Below the pieces are notes generated by a model that saw only the letters and a program-made list of their open reading frames with translations, did no database searches and was not told where the DNA came from. Source: Geomonas agri (lineage in GTDB: Bacteria > Desulfobacterota > Desulfuromonadia > Geobacterales > Geobacteraceae). Taken from it: a DNA stretch of 64,000 nt. How positions within the stretch are numbered: the first letter of the stretch is position 1; each line of letters starts with the position of its first letter. A program made the position numbers and the translations under genes. Positions 1-11,789 of the stretch are shown one piece after another. Location of the stretch: the NCBI RefSeq assembly GCF_020179605.1, contig NZ_JAINZO010000002.1, positions 620,001 to 684,000 of the forward strand. Direction: 5' to 3'.

Positions 1-3242
<3,242 letters not shown>

Positions 3243-3255
3243 ATAGACAGGAAGG

Positions 3256-3313
3256 AAAAACGGGAGCTGCTGACCACGGCGACGGTGTTGATCCGGCCGT
3301 GGTAGCCGCTCCC
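3256..3313 (-). terminator. Stem-loop terminator of the MFS gene, possibly bidirectional
   Basis: An 18-19 bp imperfect inverted repeat (GGGAGC...ACCACGGC against GCCGTGGT...GCTCCC) spans 3262-3313 between convergent genes. On the minus strand it is followed by a T5 run (AAAAA at 3256-3260 on the plus strand), so it fits termination of the MFS gene best. On the plus strand the trailing bases are only weakly T-rich. Confidence 0.7.
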
Positions 3314-3322
3314 GAAGTTATT

Positions 3323-4516
3323 TCAGGCAGGTGAGCAGGCGCAGTTTCTTTTCTCCCGCACCATGGTACAGACTGCGAAAAGGGCCGCTGCCGCCAGGCC
3401 GATCCAGCCGGCGGCGTAAAAGACGGCAGTGAGCCCGAAATGATTCTGCAACCATCCCCCAAGTAGCGGTCCCACCACGAATCCCAGGTTCAGCGCAGTG
3501 TTGAAGATGCCGACCGCCAGCCCCGTCCCGTGACGCTCGCCCTGTTCCAGAAGAAGCGCCGTGCTGGCCGGCTGCGAAAGGACGCTGCACAGCCCGATCC
3601 CGCCCCCCAGCATGAGCACCTGATGAAACCCTTGGGCAACAGGAATCAGGAAATAGAGCAGCGACACCGAGACCCCGCCCAGGAGCACGAGGCCCTTGCG
3701 GGGAAGCCGGTCCGACAACCGGCCGACCGGGCGCAGCAGCGAGCTGATCACGACGGTGCTGGAGGCGAGCACCACGCCGGTCTGGGTGCCGGTCAGTCCC
3801 AGCCGCCCGTTCAACAGAAGGGGCAGGAAGCCCGCCAGCAGCGAAATGCCGCACCCCCGTCCAAAGATGAATACCAACAGCCCGCCCATAGCGCCGTGGC
3901 GTGCCGCTTCCAGGGCGTCCGGCAGTGCCACGGCCGCAGCCGGCTTTCGGGACGGGCCTGCCACAGCGTTGCGAGGTATGCGCCGCAATGCGACGGTCAG
4001 CGCGAACAGACAGAGAAGTGCAAGGCAGGAGAATATGCCGTAGAAACCGCACCAGTCGTGCAGGGCACCGCCGAGAAGCGGCCCTATCCCGATGGCAAGG
4101 TAAAAGGAGATGTCGAAGGTCCCGGTGGCGCACCCCTCCCCTTTGTTGCTGCTCGTGGCTCCAACCAGCGACAACATCACGGGACGGAACATCGCGCAGG
4201 CGCCCCCTTGCACCACTCTCAGCAGCGTGATGAGCACCAGGCTGGAACTTAAAAGGTAGCCAATGGAAACCAGGAGATAGAGAGAAAGGCTGAGCGTGAC
4301 GGCCGTCCTCGGGCCGAAGCGGTCCACGCAGGCCCCCATCGGTGGGCCAAAAACGATCTTGGAAAGGGAGAAGAGGAGGAGCGGCAGGCCCAGCAGGATG
4401 CCGCGCCCGCCCAGACTGAAAAGGTAGGTGGAGAAGAAGGCATCCGCGATGCCGAAGCCGAGGCTGGTGGCGAAATTTATCAGAAACAGCGACTGGAACA
4501 GGTTTTCGTTCTTCAT
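3323..4516 (-). CDS. Major facilitator superfamily transporter
   Basis: A 397-residue polytopic membrane protein with about 12 hydrophobic segments. It has MFS motif A-type loops after helix 2 (GPPMGACVDRFGPRTAV) and after helix 8 (RPVGRLSDRLPRKG), as in drug/solute efflux MFS proteins. The substrate cannot be read from the sequence. It begins at ATG 4516 and lies 125 bp downstream of the flavocytochrome c gene on the same strand. It could be the last gene of that module, although a GC-rich hairpin (4591-4622) lies in the gap. A role in moving the reductase substrate or product is only an inference from position. Confidence 0.85.
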   Translation of the reverse strand: MKNENLFQSLFLINFATSLGFGIADAFFSTYLFSLGGRGILLGLPLLLFSLSKIVFGPPMGACVDRFGPRTAVTLSLSLYLLVSIGYLLSSSLVLITLLRVVQGGACAMFRPVMLSLVGATSSNKGEGCATGTFDISFYLAIGIGPLLGGALHDWCGFYGIFSCLALLCLFALTVALRRIPRNAVAGPSRKPAAAVALPDALEAARHGAMGGLLVFIFGRGCGISLLAGFLPLLLNGRLGLTGTQTGVVLASSTVVISSLLRPVGRLSDRLPRKGLVLLGGVSVSLLYFLIPVAQGFHQVLMLGGGIGLCSVLSQPASTALLLEQGERHGTGLAVGIFNTALNLGFVVGPLLGGWLQNHFGLTAVFYAAGWIGLAAAALFAVCTMVREKRNCACSPA

Positions 4517-4590
4517 GCCGGTGTCCTTGCAGGGTTTCGCTTCCGTACGTCCGTCCCTGCCCGATGGTGCCCTGCCTTGTGCTCATGGTG

Positions 4591-4622
4591 AAGCGCCCTG
4601 CGCTTGCCGGCACAGGGCGCTT
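4591..4622 (-). terminator. GC-rich hairpin downstream of flavocytochrome c gene
   Basis: The arms AAGCGCCCTG and CAGGGCGCTT form a perfect 10-bp stem around a 12-base loop. No T run follows on the minus strand, so it may attenuate or stabilise the transcript rather than terminate it fully. Confidence 0.4.
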
Positions 4623-4641
4623 CTGTTGTGACGGGTACTGC

Positions 4642-6438
4642 CTATTTCGCTTCTTTCACGAAACTTGCCGCGTTGCTGCCGGCGATCCTGCCGAAGACCA
4701 CGGTGTCGGTGATGGCGTTGCCGCCCAGGCGGTTCCAGCCATGCACGCCGCCGGTGACTTCGCCCGCTGCGTAGAAGCCGGTGATCGGCTTACCGTCCTT
4801 GGCTATCACCTGCGCCTCGGTGTTGATCTTCACGCCGCCCATGGTGTGGTGGCGACCCGGCTTGACCCAGATGGCGTAGTACTTCGGTCCGTCCACCGGG
4901 CGCGGGATGTCCTGGCGCTGGAATTCCGGATCCTTCTTCGCCTCGAACGCCTTGTTGTAGGCTGCCACCGTGGCGCTAAGCGCATCAGCCGGCACACCCA
5001 TCTTGGCCGCCAGGCCGGCGATGCTGTCCGCCTGCTGCACCAGCCCGAGGACGATGTAGCCGTCGATCTGGACGTTGCTTTTGCGTGTGCTCTCGCCCAA
5101 GACCAGGAAGGCCGACTTCTCAGGCTGCGCCAGGATGGCGGCGGAGGCCTTGTCGCGGGTGGTCAGCTCGTTGACGAAGCGCTTGCCGGCATGGTTCACG
5201 AGGATGGCGCCGCTGCCACGCACGGTTTCGGAGATGAGGACCTTGGTTTCGCCCCCCATGGTCGGGTGGATCTGGATCTGTTCCATGTCGATGAGCTTGG
5301 CGCCCACTTTTTCCGCGAGGAACATCCCTTCGCCGGTCGCGCCCGGCTGGTTGGAGGAGGCGGTTTCCCTGAACTGCGGCTTGTAGGAGCCGACCAGCTC
5401 GTTGTTGGCGGCGAAGCCGCCCGCGGTGTCGATCACGGCCTTGGCGTTGATGGTGTACACGCCGCTATGCTTGCCTTTGACCTGGACACCGGTGACGCGC
5501 CCCTTTCCGTCGGAGAGGATCTGTACCACCTCGGAGTTCACCCTGACGTCGATGTTACGCTTGGCCGCGTTCTCCCGGTACACCTTGATCAGGTGCGGGC
5601 CCACCGCGGCCCCACCCACGGGACGGTGGGTACGGTCGACCGCGACGCCACCCGAGCGTACCAGGTCGGTCATGTCGGCACCCAGCGACACCAGGAAGTC
5701 AACCGCATCGGCGGATTTGTAGGCAAGGACCTTGACCAGTTCGGGGTCGTTCTTGTCACGCCCCCCCTTCATGGTTTCCTTCACCATCTCGGCCGGGTCG
5801 TCGTGCATCCCCAGCCGCTCCTGGTAGCGAGTCCTGGCGGCGTTGATGCCACCGGCCGCCAGCATGCTGTTGCCGCCGGTGATGGGCATCTTCTCCAGGA
5901 GGATCACCTTCGCGCCGGCATCGTGGGCGGTGATGGAGGCGACGTACCCGGAGCCGCCCGCACCGATGACTACCACGTCGGTCGACTCGATCCGGTTCGA
6001 TTTAAGGTCCTTCTTGCCGGGTGCCGCTTCCTGCACCCACTTCTTGTCGGTAGATTCTTTCTCGGTCCCCATGGCCGGGATCTTCATCGCGAAGCTGTGG
6101 CAGTAGTTGCAGTACGCCTTGGAGGCAACGTGCCCCTTGTGGCAGGCGGTACAGTTGGTCTCGCCCAGGTGCGAGTTGTGCGGGTTGATGTGTTCCTTGG
6201 TTTTCGTCGCCAGCTCGGCAAAGCCGCCATGGCACCCCTTGCAGTTCTTGTTCAGCGCCGTCTCGCTGTCGTCCACGGTAAGCGTTTTCCCGTGGCAGTC
6301 GGCGCAGGTTACCTGGTTCTTCTTGTGCACCCCGGAGAGGAAGGAGCTCTTGCTTGAGTCCTCTCCCCAGGCCGCGGATACTACGATGAGCAGGGCTACC
6401 GCGAACAGCAGTGCCGGTACGATCATTTTGCGTTTCAT
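4642..6438 (-). CDS. Periplasmic flavocytochrome c, fumarate/methacrylate reductase type
   Basis: A 598-residue exported reductase. It has a signal peptide (residues 1-25), then a tetraheme domain with CXXCH at residues 45, 66, 96 and 110, then an FAD-binding flavoprotein subunit (GAGGSG at 159-164). The order matches Shewanella-type soluble fumarate reductase. The equivalents of the known active-site residues are visible: H391 in IHPTMGG, R428 in TTRDKAS, H531 in HHTMGG and R570 in HGWNRLGGNA. It should take electrons from periplasmic cytochromes and reduce an unsaturated carboxylate. Fumarate is the default substrate; methacrylate, acrylate or urocanate reductases share this fold and cannot be excluded. 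It lies 42 bp behind the porin gene with its own AGGAG site, so the two are probably co-transcribed. Confidence 0.92.
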   Translation of the reverse strand: MKRKMIVPALLFAVALLIVVSAAWGEDSSKSSFLSGVHKKNQVTCADCHGKTLTVDDSETALNKNCKGCHGGFAELATKTKEHINPHNSHLGETNCTACHKGHVASKAYCNYCHSFAMKIPAMGTEKESTDKKWVQEAAPGKKDLKSNRIESTDVVVIGAGGSGYVASITAHDAGAKVILLEKMPITGGNSMLAAGGINAARTRYQERLGMHDDPAEMVKETMKGGRDKNDPELVKVLAYKSADAVDFLVSLGADMTDLVRSGGVAVDRTHRPVGGAAVGPHLIKVYRENAAKRNIDVRVNSEVVQILSDGKGRVTGVQVKGKHSGVYTINAKAVIDTAGGFAANNELVGSYKPQFRETASSNQPGATGEGMFLAEKVGAKLIDMEQIQIHPTMGGETKVLISETVRGSGAILVNHAGKRFVNELTTRDKASAAILAQPEKSAFLVLGESTRKSNVQIDGYIVLGLVQQADSIAGLAAKMGVPADALSATVAAYNKAFEAKKDPEFQRQDIPRPVDGPKYYAIWVKPGRHHTMGGVKINTEAQVIAKDGKPITGFYAAGEVTGGVHGWNRLGGNAITDTVVFGRIAGSNAASFVKEAK

Positions 6439-6480
6439 TTTTGTCTCCTGTTAGTGCGTCGTCTTGACCTGACCAGTCAC

Positions 6481-7761
6481 CTAGAACAGCAGCTGCACCT
6501 GGGCGCGCGCCACGAGGTCGTCAACCTGCCCTTTGTAGGTGTGGCGGTTGCCGATATCGCCCTGGATCTTCAGGTTGTTGCCGTAGAGGAAGTAGTTGAC
6601 CGCCCCCTGGATCTCGGAAATGGAGTCGTTGGAGACATTGCGGTTGGGATCCATCCAGGCGTAACGCAGGGCCAGTTCCAGGCGCTGCGGTATCACGAAG
6701 TAGCCGGCCTGGACGTAGCCGCCCCTGGCGATCAGCTCCTTGCCGGAGGTTTCACCCTCGGCCTTGCCCCAGTAGTATTCACCCTGCATCGACGCACCCA
6801 GCCACTTGAAGGCGACATCGGCTTCCCACGAATCGACGTTGATGTCCTCCGCAACCGTGGTACCGAAGTATTTCGCCTTCACTGCCGTGCCCAGCCAGCC
6901 ATTGGTATCGGTTACGAAGTTGGAGTTGTTGTTGTCGATGGCGGAAGTCGCCGCGGTCCCGGTTCCGGCGACCGTCTTTTTCACGGTATTGAGGTAGTAG
7001 CTGCTTCCCAGCGAAACCAGCGGCTTCTGGGAGTATTCCAGGTCGCCCTCGCCGTATTTCATGTCGCCCAGCGGGTTTACGGTCAGCCTGAAGTTGTACG
7101 CATTGTCGTTGGTTTTGTTCTTGGTGTTCTGGCCTGCGCCGCCGAAGATGCCGGCATCGTACTTGACCATCCCGGTCCAAAGGTCGCCATGCAGGTTGAT
7201 GCCCATATCGTACCCCTGCATGAAGGCATTCCGGACGAAGGACCCGTCGACGAACTGCTGGGCCGTGTTGGAGGTGATCCACTGCCTGGAGTACTGGATT
7301 TTCTCCTGTCCTAACATCACCTGCAGTTCGTCGGCGACCCGGTACTTCATGTTGACCTCTTCCATCGCCTTGGAGTTATCCTTCACTACGTTGGCCCAGT
7401 TGTAGGTGGCCTTGTAGGTGAGGTCCTTGGTGAAGGCGTAGCCGCTCAGAAGGGTCTTGACGCGCCGCAGGTTGAACTGGCTCACGTCCTGCTTGGTGGC
7501 CAGCTCGTAATCATCCATCTCGTACTGGGCCTGGATCTGCCCGCCCAGTACAAACTGGAATTTCTGGTCCGGCGAGGTGAGGACGAATCCCTTGCCCAGC
7601 TTGTAATCGTAAGGCTTGGCTTTGGAGGCTTCCTTGAACTCCGCCTCGGTGATGACTCCCTTCTCTTTCAGGATATCCTCCAGGCTCTTCGCCTGGGCAT
7701 CGTGCCCTACAGCCAGTGCCGCCAGAAAACCTGCCATCGCCATTGCCGCTTTCTGATTCAT
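6481..7761 (-). CDS. Outer-membrane porin, phosphate-selective porin O/P-like
   Basis: A 426-residue precursor with a signal peptide (about residues 1-24, ending GHDAQA) followed by a barrel rich in alternating hydrophobic and aromatic strands. It ends in RAQVQLLF, the terminal-Phe signature recognised by the Bam machinery. A short segment after the signal (SLEDILKEKGVITEAEFKEA) resembles the helical N-terminus seen in Geobacter porins of this type. The start ATG at 7761 has an AAGGAG site. It is the first gene after a probable sigma-54 promoter and sits directly upstream of the flavocytochrome c gene. A role in admitting the reductase substrate is inferred from this pairing. Confidence 0.85.
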   Translation of the reverse strand: MNQKAAMAMAGFLAALAVGHDAQAKSLEDILKEKGVITEAEFKEASKAKPYDYKLGKGFVLTSPDQKFQFVLGGQIQAQYEMDDYELATKQDVSQFNLRRVKTLLSGYAFTKDLTYKATYNWANVVKDNSKAMEEVNMKYRVADELQVMLGQEKIQYSRQWITSNTAQQFVDGSFVRNAFMQGYDMGINLHGDLWTGMVKYDAGIFGGAGQNTKNKTNDNAYNFRLTVNPLGDMKYGEGDLEYSQKPLVSLGSSYYLNTVKKTVAGTGTAATSAIDNNNSNFVTDTNGWLGTAVKAKYFGTTVAEDINVDSWEADVAFKWLGASMQGEYYWGKAEGETSGKELIARGGYVQAGYFVIPQRLELALRYAWMDPNRNVSNDSISEIQGAVNYFLYGNNLKIQGDIGNRHTYKGQVDDLVARAQVQLLF

Positions 7762-7818
7762 GATCTTCTCCTTCGGTATGTTGGGGCGCAGGCCCCGTGA
7801 TTGCTTTTGATCTCATGA

Positions 7819-7836
7819 GAGCAGGATCAATACCAA
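7819..7836 (-). promoter_or_regulatory. Probable sigma-54 (-24/-12) promoter of the porin-flavocytochrome operon
   Basis: Reading the minus strand, TTGGTATTGATCCTGCTC has GG (7833-7834) and GC (7821-7822) separated by exactly 10 bases, with TGG-TA and CTGCT close to the consensus. The predicted transcript start near 7810 leaves a leader of about 50 nt. The gene immediately upstream encodes a sigma-54 activator, which supports the call. Confidence 0.6.
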
Positions 7837-7900
7837 AGGCGAAATTAGCCGTAAGTGGTTATGATTACAGGTGAAATTACAACGGGGAGGGAGGCAACGG

Positions 7901-7919
7901 CTATAGACTCAGGCTATAG
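7901..7919. promoter_or_regulatory. CTATAGACT-containing half of a possible activator site
   Basis: CTATAGACTCAGGCTATAG carries the CTATAGACT word found in the larger palindrome 72 bp upstream on the transcription path. It lies about 70-90 bp from the -24/-12 promoter, a usual distance for an enhancer-binding protein site. Confidence 0.45.
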
Positions 7920-7972
7920 GACTTAGCGTACCGCAAGGGTTATGCCTTTTATTACGGGGGATTTACAGCGTT

Positions 7973-8006
7973 ATTGCCGAAGTCTATAGCTATAGACTCC
8001 GGCAAT
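7973..8006. promoter_or_regulatory. 34-bp near-perfect palindrome, likely upstream activator site
   Basis: ATTGCCG..AGTCTATAG is mirrored by CTATAGACT..CGGCAAT with one mismatch in 17 pairs. The core AGTCTATAGCTATAGACT (7981-7998) is perfect. It lies 7 bp beyond the stop of the regulator gene and about 140-185 bp upstream of the porin promoter. No T run follows on the minus strand, so an operator is more likely than a terminator. Confidence 0.55.
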
Positions 8007-8012
8007 AGGGGT

Positions 8013-9416
8013 TTAACCGCGGGACAATTTCAGGCGTTTCCAGAGGGAGGGTTGGGATATACCGAGCAGTCGTGCTGCCAGGGTCTGGTTGCCGCCGGCG
8101 CGGTTCATCGCTTCCTCGAGGAGGTAATTGGCCGCGTTGGCGAAGGTGGGCAGAGGCTCGAAGCCCGCAAAGGGGTTCTGGTCCGGCGCCCGCTCCGCAA
8201 CTCCTCCGCCGGCGCTGATCGCCTTGGCAAAGGAGTCCATGGAAAGCATGCGCTCCTTGTGCGTGCTCACCGCGTCGAAAACCATGGCCTTCAGTTCGCG
8301 GACGTTGCCCGGGAAGCTGTAGGTGGCGAGCAGCTGCACCAACCCGGGGGGCGGAGTCGGCTTCTTCTTGCCCAGCGTCGCGGCAGCCTCCTCGAGGAAC
8401 AGGTCGAGCAGGTACGGCAGGTCACCCTTGCGGCTGCGCAGCGGTGGCACCTCCACGTGGTGGGTGCGCAGCCGGTAGAACAGGTCGCGCCTGAAACTAC
8501 CCTCGGCCACTTTCGCCTCCAGGTTCTGGTGGGTCGCCACCACGATGCGCGCCTTGAGGCGCCGGGGCTGGTCGCTCCCCAGCGGGAAATACTCCCCTTC
8601 CTGGAGCAGCCGCAAAAGTTTCACCTGGGACGCGATGCTCAGGTCCCCGATCTCGTCGAGAAACAGGGTACCGTTGGCGGCCGCCTCGATCATGCCGCGG
8701 CGCACCCCTTCGGCACCGGTGAAGGCGCCGCGCAGGTGGCCGAAAAGGGTGTCCGAGAACACGGTGTCGTCCAGCCCGGCAACGTTCACGGCCACCAGTT
8801 CGCCCCGGCAGCGGCTCAACCGGTGGGTGGCCTGGGCCAGGAGTTCCTTGCCGGACCCGCTCTCGCCCGTGATCAATAGCGGCAGCGGGCTGACGGCCAC
8901 CGCCTCGATATAGGCAAAGAGTGCCTGCATGGCCCGGTCCGCCGTACAGATGGCGGAAAACGCCTCCGGGTGCTGCAACTCGCAGGACACGAAGCGCCGC
9001 GCCATCTCCTTGTCGTCGCGTTGCAGTTCCAGGTGCTTGATGGCACGCAGGACGCCGCAGACGATGCGCTCCTCGTCATCGGTCTTGACGTAGTAGTCGT
9101 AGGCACCGAGCTTCATGCAGTTGACCACCTTGCCCACCTGGTTCAGGCCGCTCACCACGATGACGGCCACACCCGGGAAACGTTCCCCGACCTGGACCAG
9201 GAGGTCCTCGCCCGAGACGTGCGGCATGGTGAGATCGAGCAGCACCAGGCCCACCTCACCCTGGGCGAGGATATCCAGCACGTTCCGGCTGTCGCTGCAA
9301 AGCTCCACGTTGGTGATACCGGAGCTGCTCTCCAACGCGAGCGACAGCGAGCGCAGCCATGCCGGTTCGTCATCGACAAGCAGCACCTTGAAGCTCGGGT
9401 ACAGCTCACTATCCAT
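8013..9416 (-). CDS. Sigma-54-dependent response regulator (NtrC family)
   Basis: A 467-residue activator. The receiver domain (about 8-125) has phosphoacceptor D61 in LVLLDLTMP. The AAA+ domain has Walker A GESGSGKE at about 184-191 and an intact GAFTGA loop at 230-235, which contacts sigma-54. A Fis-type helix-turn-helix forms the last 40 residues. The start ATG at 9416 overlaps the kinase stop by 8 bp, so kinase and regulator are translationally coupled. It most plausibly activates the porin and flavocytochrome c genes just downstream, where a -24/-12 promoter and paired palindromes are seen. That target is an inference. Confidence 0.93.
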   Translation of the reverse strand: MDSELYPSFKVLLVDDEPAWLRSLSLALESSSGITNVELCSDSRNVLDILAQGEVGLVLLDLTMPHVSGEDLLVQVGERFPGVAVIVVSGLNQVGKVVNCMKLGAYDYYVKTDDEERIVCGVLRAIKHLELQRDDKEMARRFVSCELQHPEAFSAICTADRAMQALFAYIEAVAVSPLPLLITGESGSGKELLAQATHRLSRCRGELVAVNVAGLDDTVFSDTLFGHLRGAFTGAEGVRRGMIEAAANGTLFLDEIGDLSIASQVKLLRLLQEGEYFPLGSDQPRRLKARIVVATHQNLEAKVAEGSFRRDLFYRLRTHHVEVPPLRSRKGDLPYLLDLFLEEAAATLGKKKPTPPPGLVQLLATYSFPGNVRELKAMVFDAVSTHKERMLSMDSFAKAISAGGGVAERAPDQNPFAGFEPLPTFANAANYLLEEAMNRAGGNQTLAARLLGISQPSLWKRLKLSRG

Positions 9417-11124
9417 GTTCGCTCCCCGCCACGGCAGCCGGCAGGGCGAGGGTGACCGTGGTTCCCTTGCCCAAGCTGGATTCGAAGCTGATTTCGCCGC
9501 CGTGGTCCTTGATGATGTTGGCCGATATGGAGAGCCCGAGTCCGGTCCCCCCGCTCTCGCGCTTGGTGGTGAAGAATGGGTCGGTGAGGTGCTTCAGGTG
9601 CTCGGGCGAGATCCCGGTCCCCTCGTCGTGCACGGTGAGCATCACACGGCCGCTGCCGGCATCGTAGCTGGTCTGCATGCTTATGGCCCGGCTTGGATCA
9701 GGCAGCGCCTGCCCCGCATTCATGACCAGGTTCACCACCACCTGCTCCAGCCGTTGCTCGTTGCCGAAGACCCTGGGCAGCCCTTCGCCGTAGCTGGCGC
9801 TGAAATTGTTGGTCATCTTCCGCGTCGCCACGTCCACCAGCCGCACCGCCGTCTGCACCACGTGATTGAGGTCGAGGGACTCCTTGCGTGCCTCGTCGTC
9901 CTTGCGCGCGAAGTTCTTGAGGTCCTCGACCGTTTTCTTGATGCGCTGGGCGCCGTCCTGGATCTCGTCAAGGATCAGCGGCACCTCCTGCCGCACCCTC
10001 TGGTAGCGAATCCCGCCAAGGGCGAACTCCCCCTCTTCCTCCTGGTAGCGGTCCAGTATCCGCTCCGCGTCCCTGAATATCTTCTTCAGGGTCGGCATGT
10101 TCATCAGGATGATGCCGGTGGGGTTGTTGATTTCGTGGGCCACCCCGGATACGAGGATCCCCAGGGCGGCCATCTTATCGGCCTGCACCAGTTGCTGCTG
10201 ATTTCTCTGCAACTCCGCCAGGGCGTTGGAAAGCGACTCCGTCCGCTGCGCCACCTGCCGGCGCAGGGAGTACGACCAGAACACCGTCGCCGCCAGGATC
10301 AGGGAGAGCGGGATCACCACCAGCGCCGCGTATTTCGCCACCGTGACCCACGAGGTGCGCTGGGGTTCCAAGACGCCGATCCACTTGTCGTAGATCTGGT
10401 TGAACTCTCCGGTTTTCTTAAGAATGGAGAGCCCCTCGTTCATCTGGGCCACCAACTCCGCGTTCCCCTTTTTCACGGCGTAGCAGTAGTAACGCTGCGG
10501 CGCCACGTTGGTCGCCACCGGCACCAGGTTGGTAAGCTTCTCCTCGCGGATGATGTACATGGCCGGCAGCAGTGCCACCACGGCGTAGTCGCACTGTCCG
10601 GCCGCCAGTTGCTGCAGGGTCTCGCGCGGGCTGTCGGTCAGCACCAGGTCCGGATCGTAGTGCCGCTCCTGCAGGTAGCTGTGCATGCCTCCGCCACGAT
10701 GCACCAGCACCTTCTTCCCCTTGAGGTCTTCCAGGCTCTTAACCGCCGGCGTCCCCTTCCGTGCGAAGATGGCCTGCACGATGATCGAGTGCGGAGTGGA
10801 GAAATCGTACTCCTTCGCCCTCGTCTCGGAGTAGGAGAGCCCCTCGAGGATGTCTATGTCACCGCTGTCCAGTCCTTTGAGGATTTTGCCAAAATCGTCC
10901 AGCCGGATACTGACCTGCAAACCCATGACCCTGGCTATGGCCCTGGTGAGGTCGACGATGTAGCCTGCCGGCTCGCCGTTCTTGTCCAGGAACTGGTACG
11001 GAGGGTAGTTGCTGTTGCCGCCGACGACGATGACTCGCAGATCACGGCCGGTTGCCTGTTCGGCGTGCGCCCCGGTAACGGTCAGGCCCAGAATGATCAG
11101 CAGCAAAAGGATCCTAGTAAACAT
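9409..11124 (-). CDS. Sensor histidine kinase with periplasmic SBP_bac_3 domain
   Basis: A 571-residue kinase. It has a signal peptide (MFTRILLLLIILG...GAHA), then a family-3 solute-binding domain of about 230 residues exposed to the periplasm. One membrane helix (YAALVVIPLSLILAATVFW) and a short coiled coil lead into a HisKA domain with the H-box VAHEINNP and an HATPase domain with an N-box (NLVMNAGQA) and GGTGLGL. The frame extends to 11178, but ATG 11124 is preferred because an AGGAG lies 9 bases upstream and the signal peptide starts there. It probably binds a small periplasmic ligand, perhaps the reductase substrate, and phosphorylates the sigma-54 regulator. Confidence 0.9.
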   Translation of the reverse strand: MFTRILLLLIILGLTVTGAHAEQATGRDLRVIVVGGNSNYPPYQFLDKNGEPAGYIVDLTRAIARVMGLQVSIRLDDFGKILKGLDSGDIDILEGLSYSETRAKEYDFSTPHSIIVQAIFARKGTPAVKSLEDLKGKKVLVHRGGGMHSYLQERHYDPDLVLTDSPRETLQQLAAGQCDYAVVALLPAMYIIREEKLTNLVPVATNVAPQRYYCYAVKKGNAELVAQMNEGLSILKKTGEFNQIYDKWIGVLEPQRTSWVTVAKYAALVVIPLSLILAATVFWSYSLRRQVAQRTESLSNALAELQRNQQQLVQADKMAALGILVSGVAHEINNPTGIILMNMPTLKKIFRDAERILDRYQEEEGEFALGGIRYQRVRQEVPLILDEIQDGAQRIKKTVEDLKNFARKDDEARKESLDLNHVVQTAVRLVDVATRKMTNNFSASYGEGLPRVFGNEQRLEQVVVNLVMNAGQALPDPSRAISMQTSYDAGSGRVMLTVHDEGTGISPEHLKHLTDPFFTTKRESGGTGLGLSISANIIKDHGGEISFESSLGKGTTVTLALPAAVAGSEHG

Positions 11125-11339
11125 GGCAGGAGGCTCCTGAGCGCAACTGGTTACTGGCATTGGCAAAGGAAGGAGCATAAGAGTGAGGGGGGGCTTCGCG
11201 GCACTTATAACACCTGCGGCAAGTTCGCGTCAAAGCAAATTCCTTTGCGCCGACCCGGCATCTCCTCTCCACCTAGTATCTGTCCCAGCCAATCCCACAC
11301 AAGTTATGCGAGAAAAAACAATCTTCTGTTTACAAGATA

Positions 11340-11387
11340 TTGACATATGTGTTCTTGAATGTTAGATCTGTCTTGTGCATATACACA
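11340..11387 (+). promoter_or_regulatory. Possible promoter and TGTG-N6-CACA element before NifX-like gene
   Basis: TTGACA at 11340-11345 is followed 16 bases later by a weak TTAGAT. An inverted TGTGCATATACACA lies at 11374-11387, just ahead of the ribosome site. The spacing allows a promoter with an overlapping operator, but the -10 is poor. The gap 11125-11406 holds no gene. Confidence 0.3.
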
Positions 11388-11406
11388 ATACATTCGGAGT
11401 TATTTC

Positions 11407-11787
11407 ATGAAAGTTTGCTTTCCAGTTGAACAGAATAGCGGTCTCTCCAGCGCAGTTTACGGCCATTTCGGCTCGGCTCCGGGGTTTGTCGTCGTCGACA
11501 GCGCCACCGGTGAGTGCACTGCCATCAATAACGGCGACCGCGTCCACCAGCACGGTGCCTGCAACCCCGTGGCAGGTCTGGGCGGGCACCATGTCGACGC
11601 CGTCGTGGTCGGCGGAATCGGCGGCGGCGCGCTGCACAAGCTGAACGCGGCCGGGATGAGGGTGTTCCGAGCCGGAGGAGCAACGGTTGCCGACAACCTG
11701 GCCCTTTTGGAAGCGAACCAACTCGAGGAGTACCTCCCCGGCCATACCTGCGGCGGCCATGGCCACGGCCATGGGTGTTCCCACTAG
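11407..11787 (+). CDS. NifX/NifB-type dinitrogenase iron-molybdenum cofactor family protein
   Basis: A 126-residue cytoplasmic protein of the NifX/NafY/NifB C-terminal fold. It shows the start MKVCFPVEQNSGLSSAVYGHF and a central VDAVVVGGIGGGAL. It ends in a His/Gly/Cys tail (HTCGGHGHGHGCSH) that could bind metal. Stand-alone members are common in anaerobes and are not proof of nitrogen fixation. ATG 11407 is chosen over the upstream frame start because GGAG lies 7 bases before it. The next gene starts 2 bp after the stop, so they are probably co-expressed. Confidence 0.85.
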   Translation: MKVCFPVEQNSGLSSAVYGHFGSAPGFVVVDSATGECTAINNGDRVHQHGACNPVAGLGGHHVDAVVVGGIGGGALHKLNAAGMRVFRAGGATVADNLALLEANQLEEYLPGHTCGGHGHGHGCSH

Positions 11788-11789
11788 TC

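Noticed and set aside
4564-6357. 597-codon plus-strand frame opposite the flavocytochrome c gene
   Set aside because: Antisense shadow; no recognisable motif, while the minus strand carries all heme and FAD motifs.
7973-8006. Palindrome read as a terminator of the response regulator gene
   Set aside because: No T run on the minus strand, and a related word recurs closer to the porin promoter, which favours an operator.
11407-11787. Evidence for a nitrogen-fixation cluster
   Set aside because: A single NifX-like protein without nifHDK, nifE/N or nifB nearby; stand-alone members are common in anaerobes.
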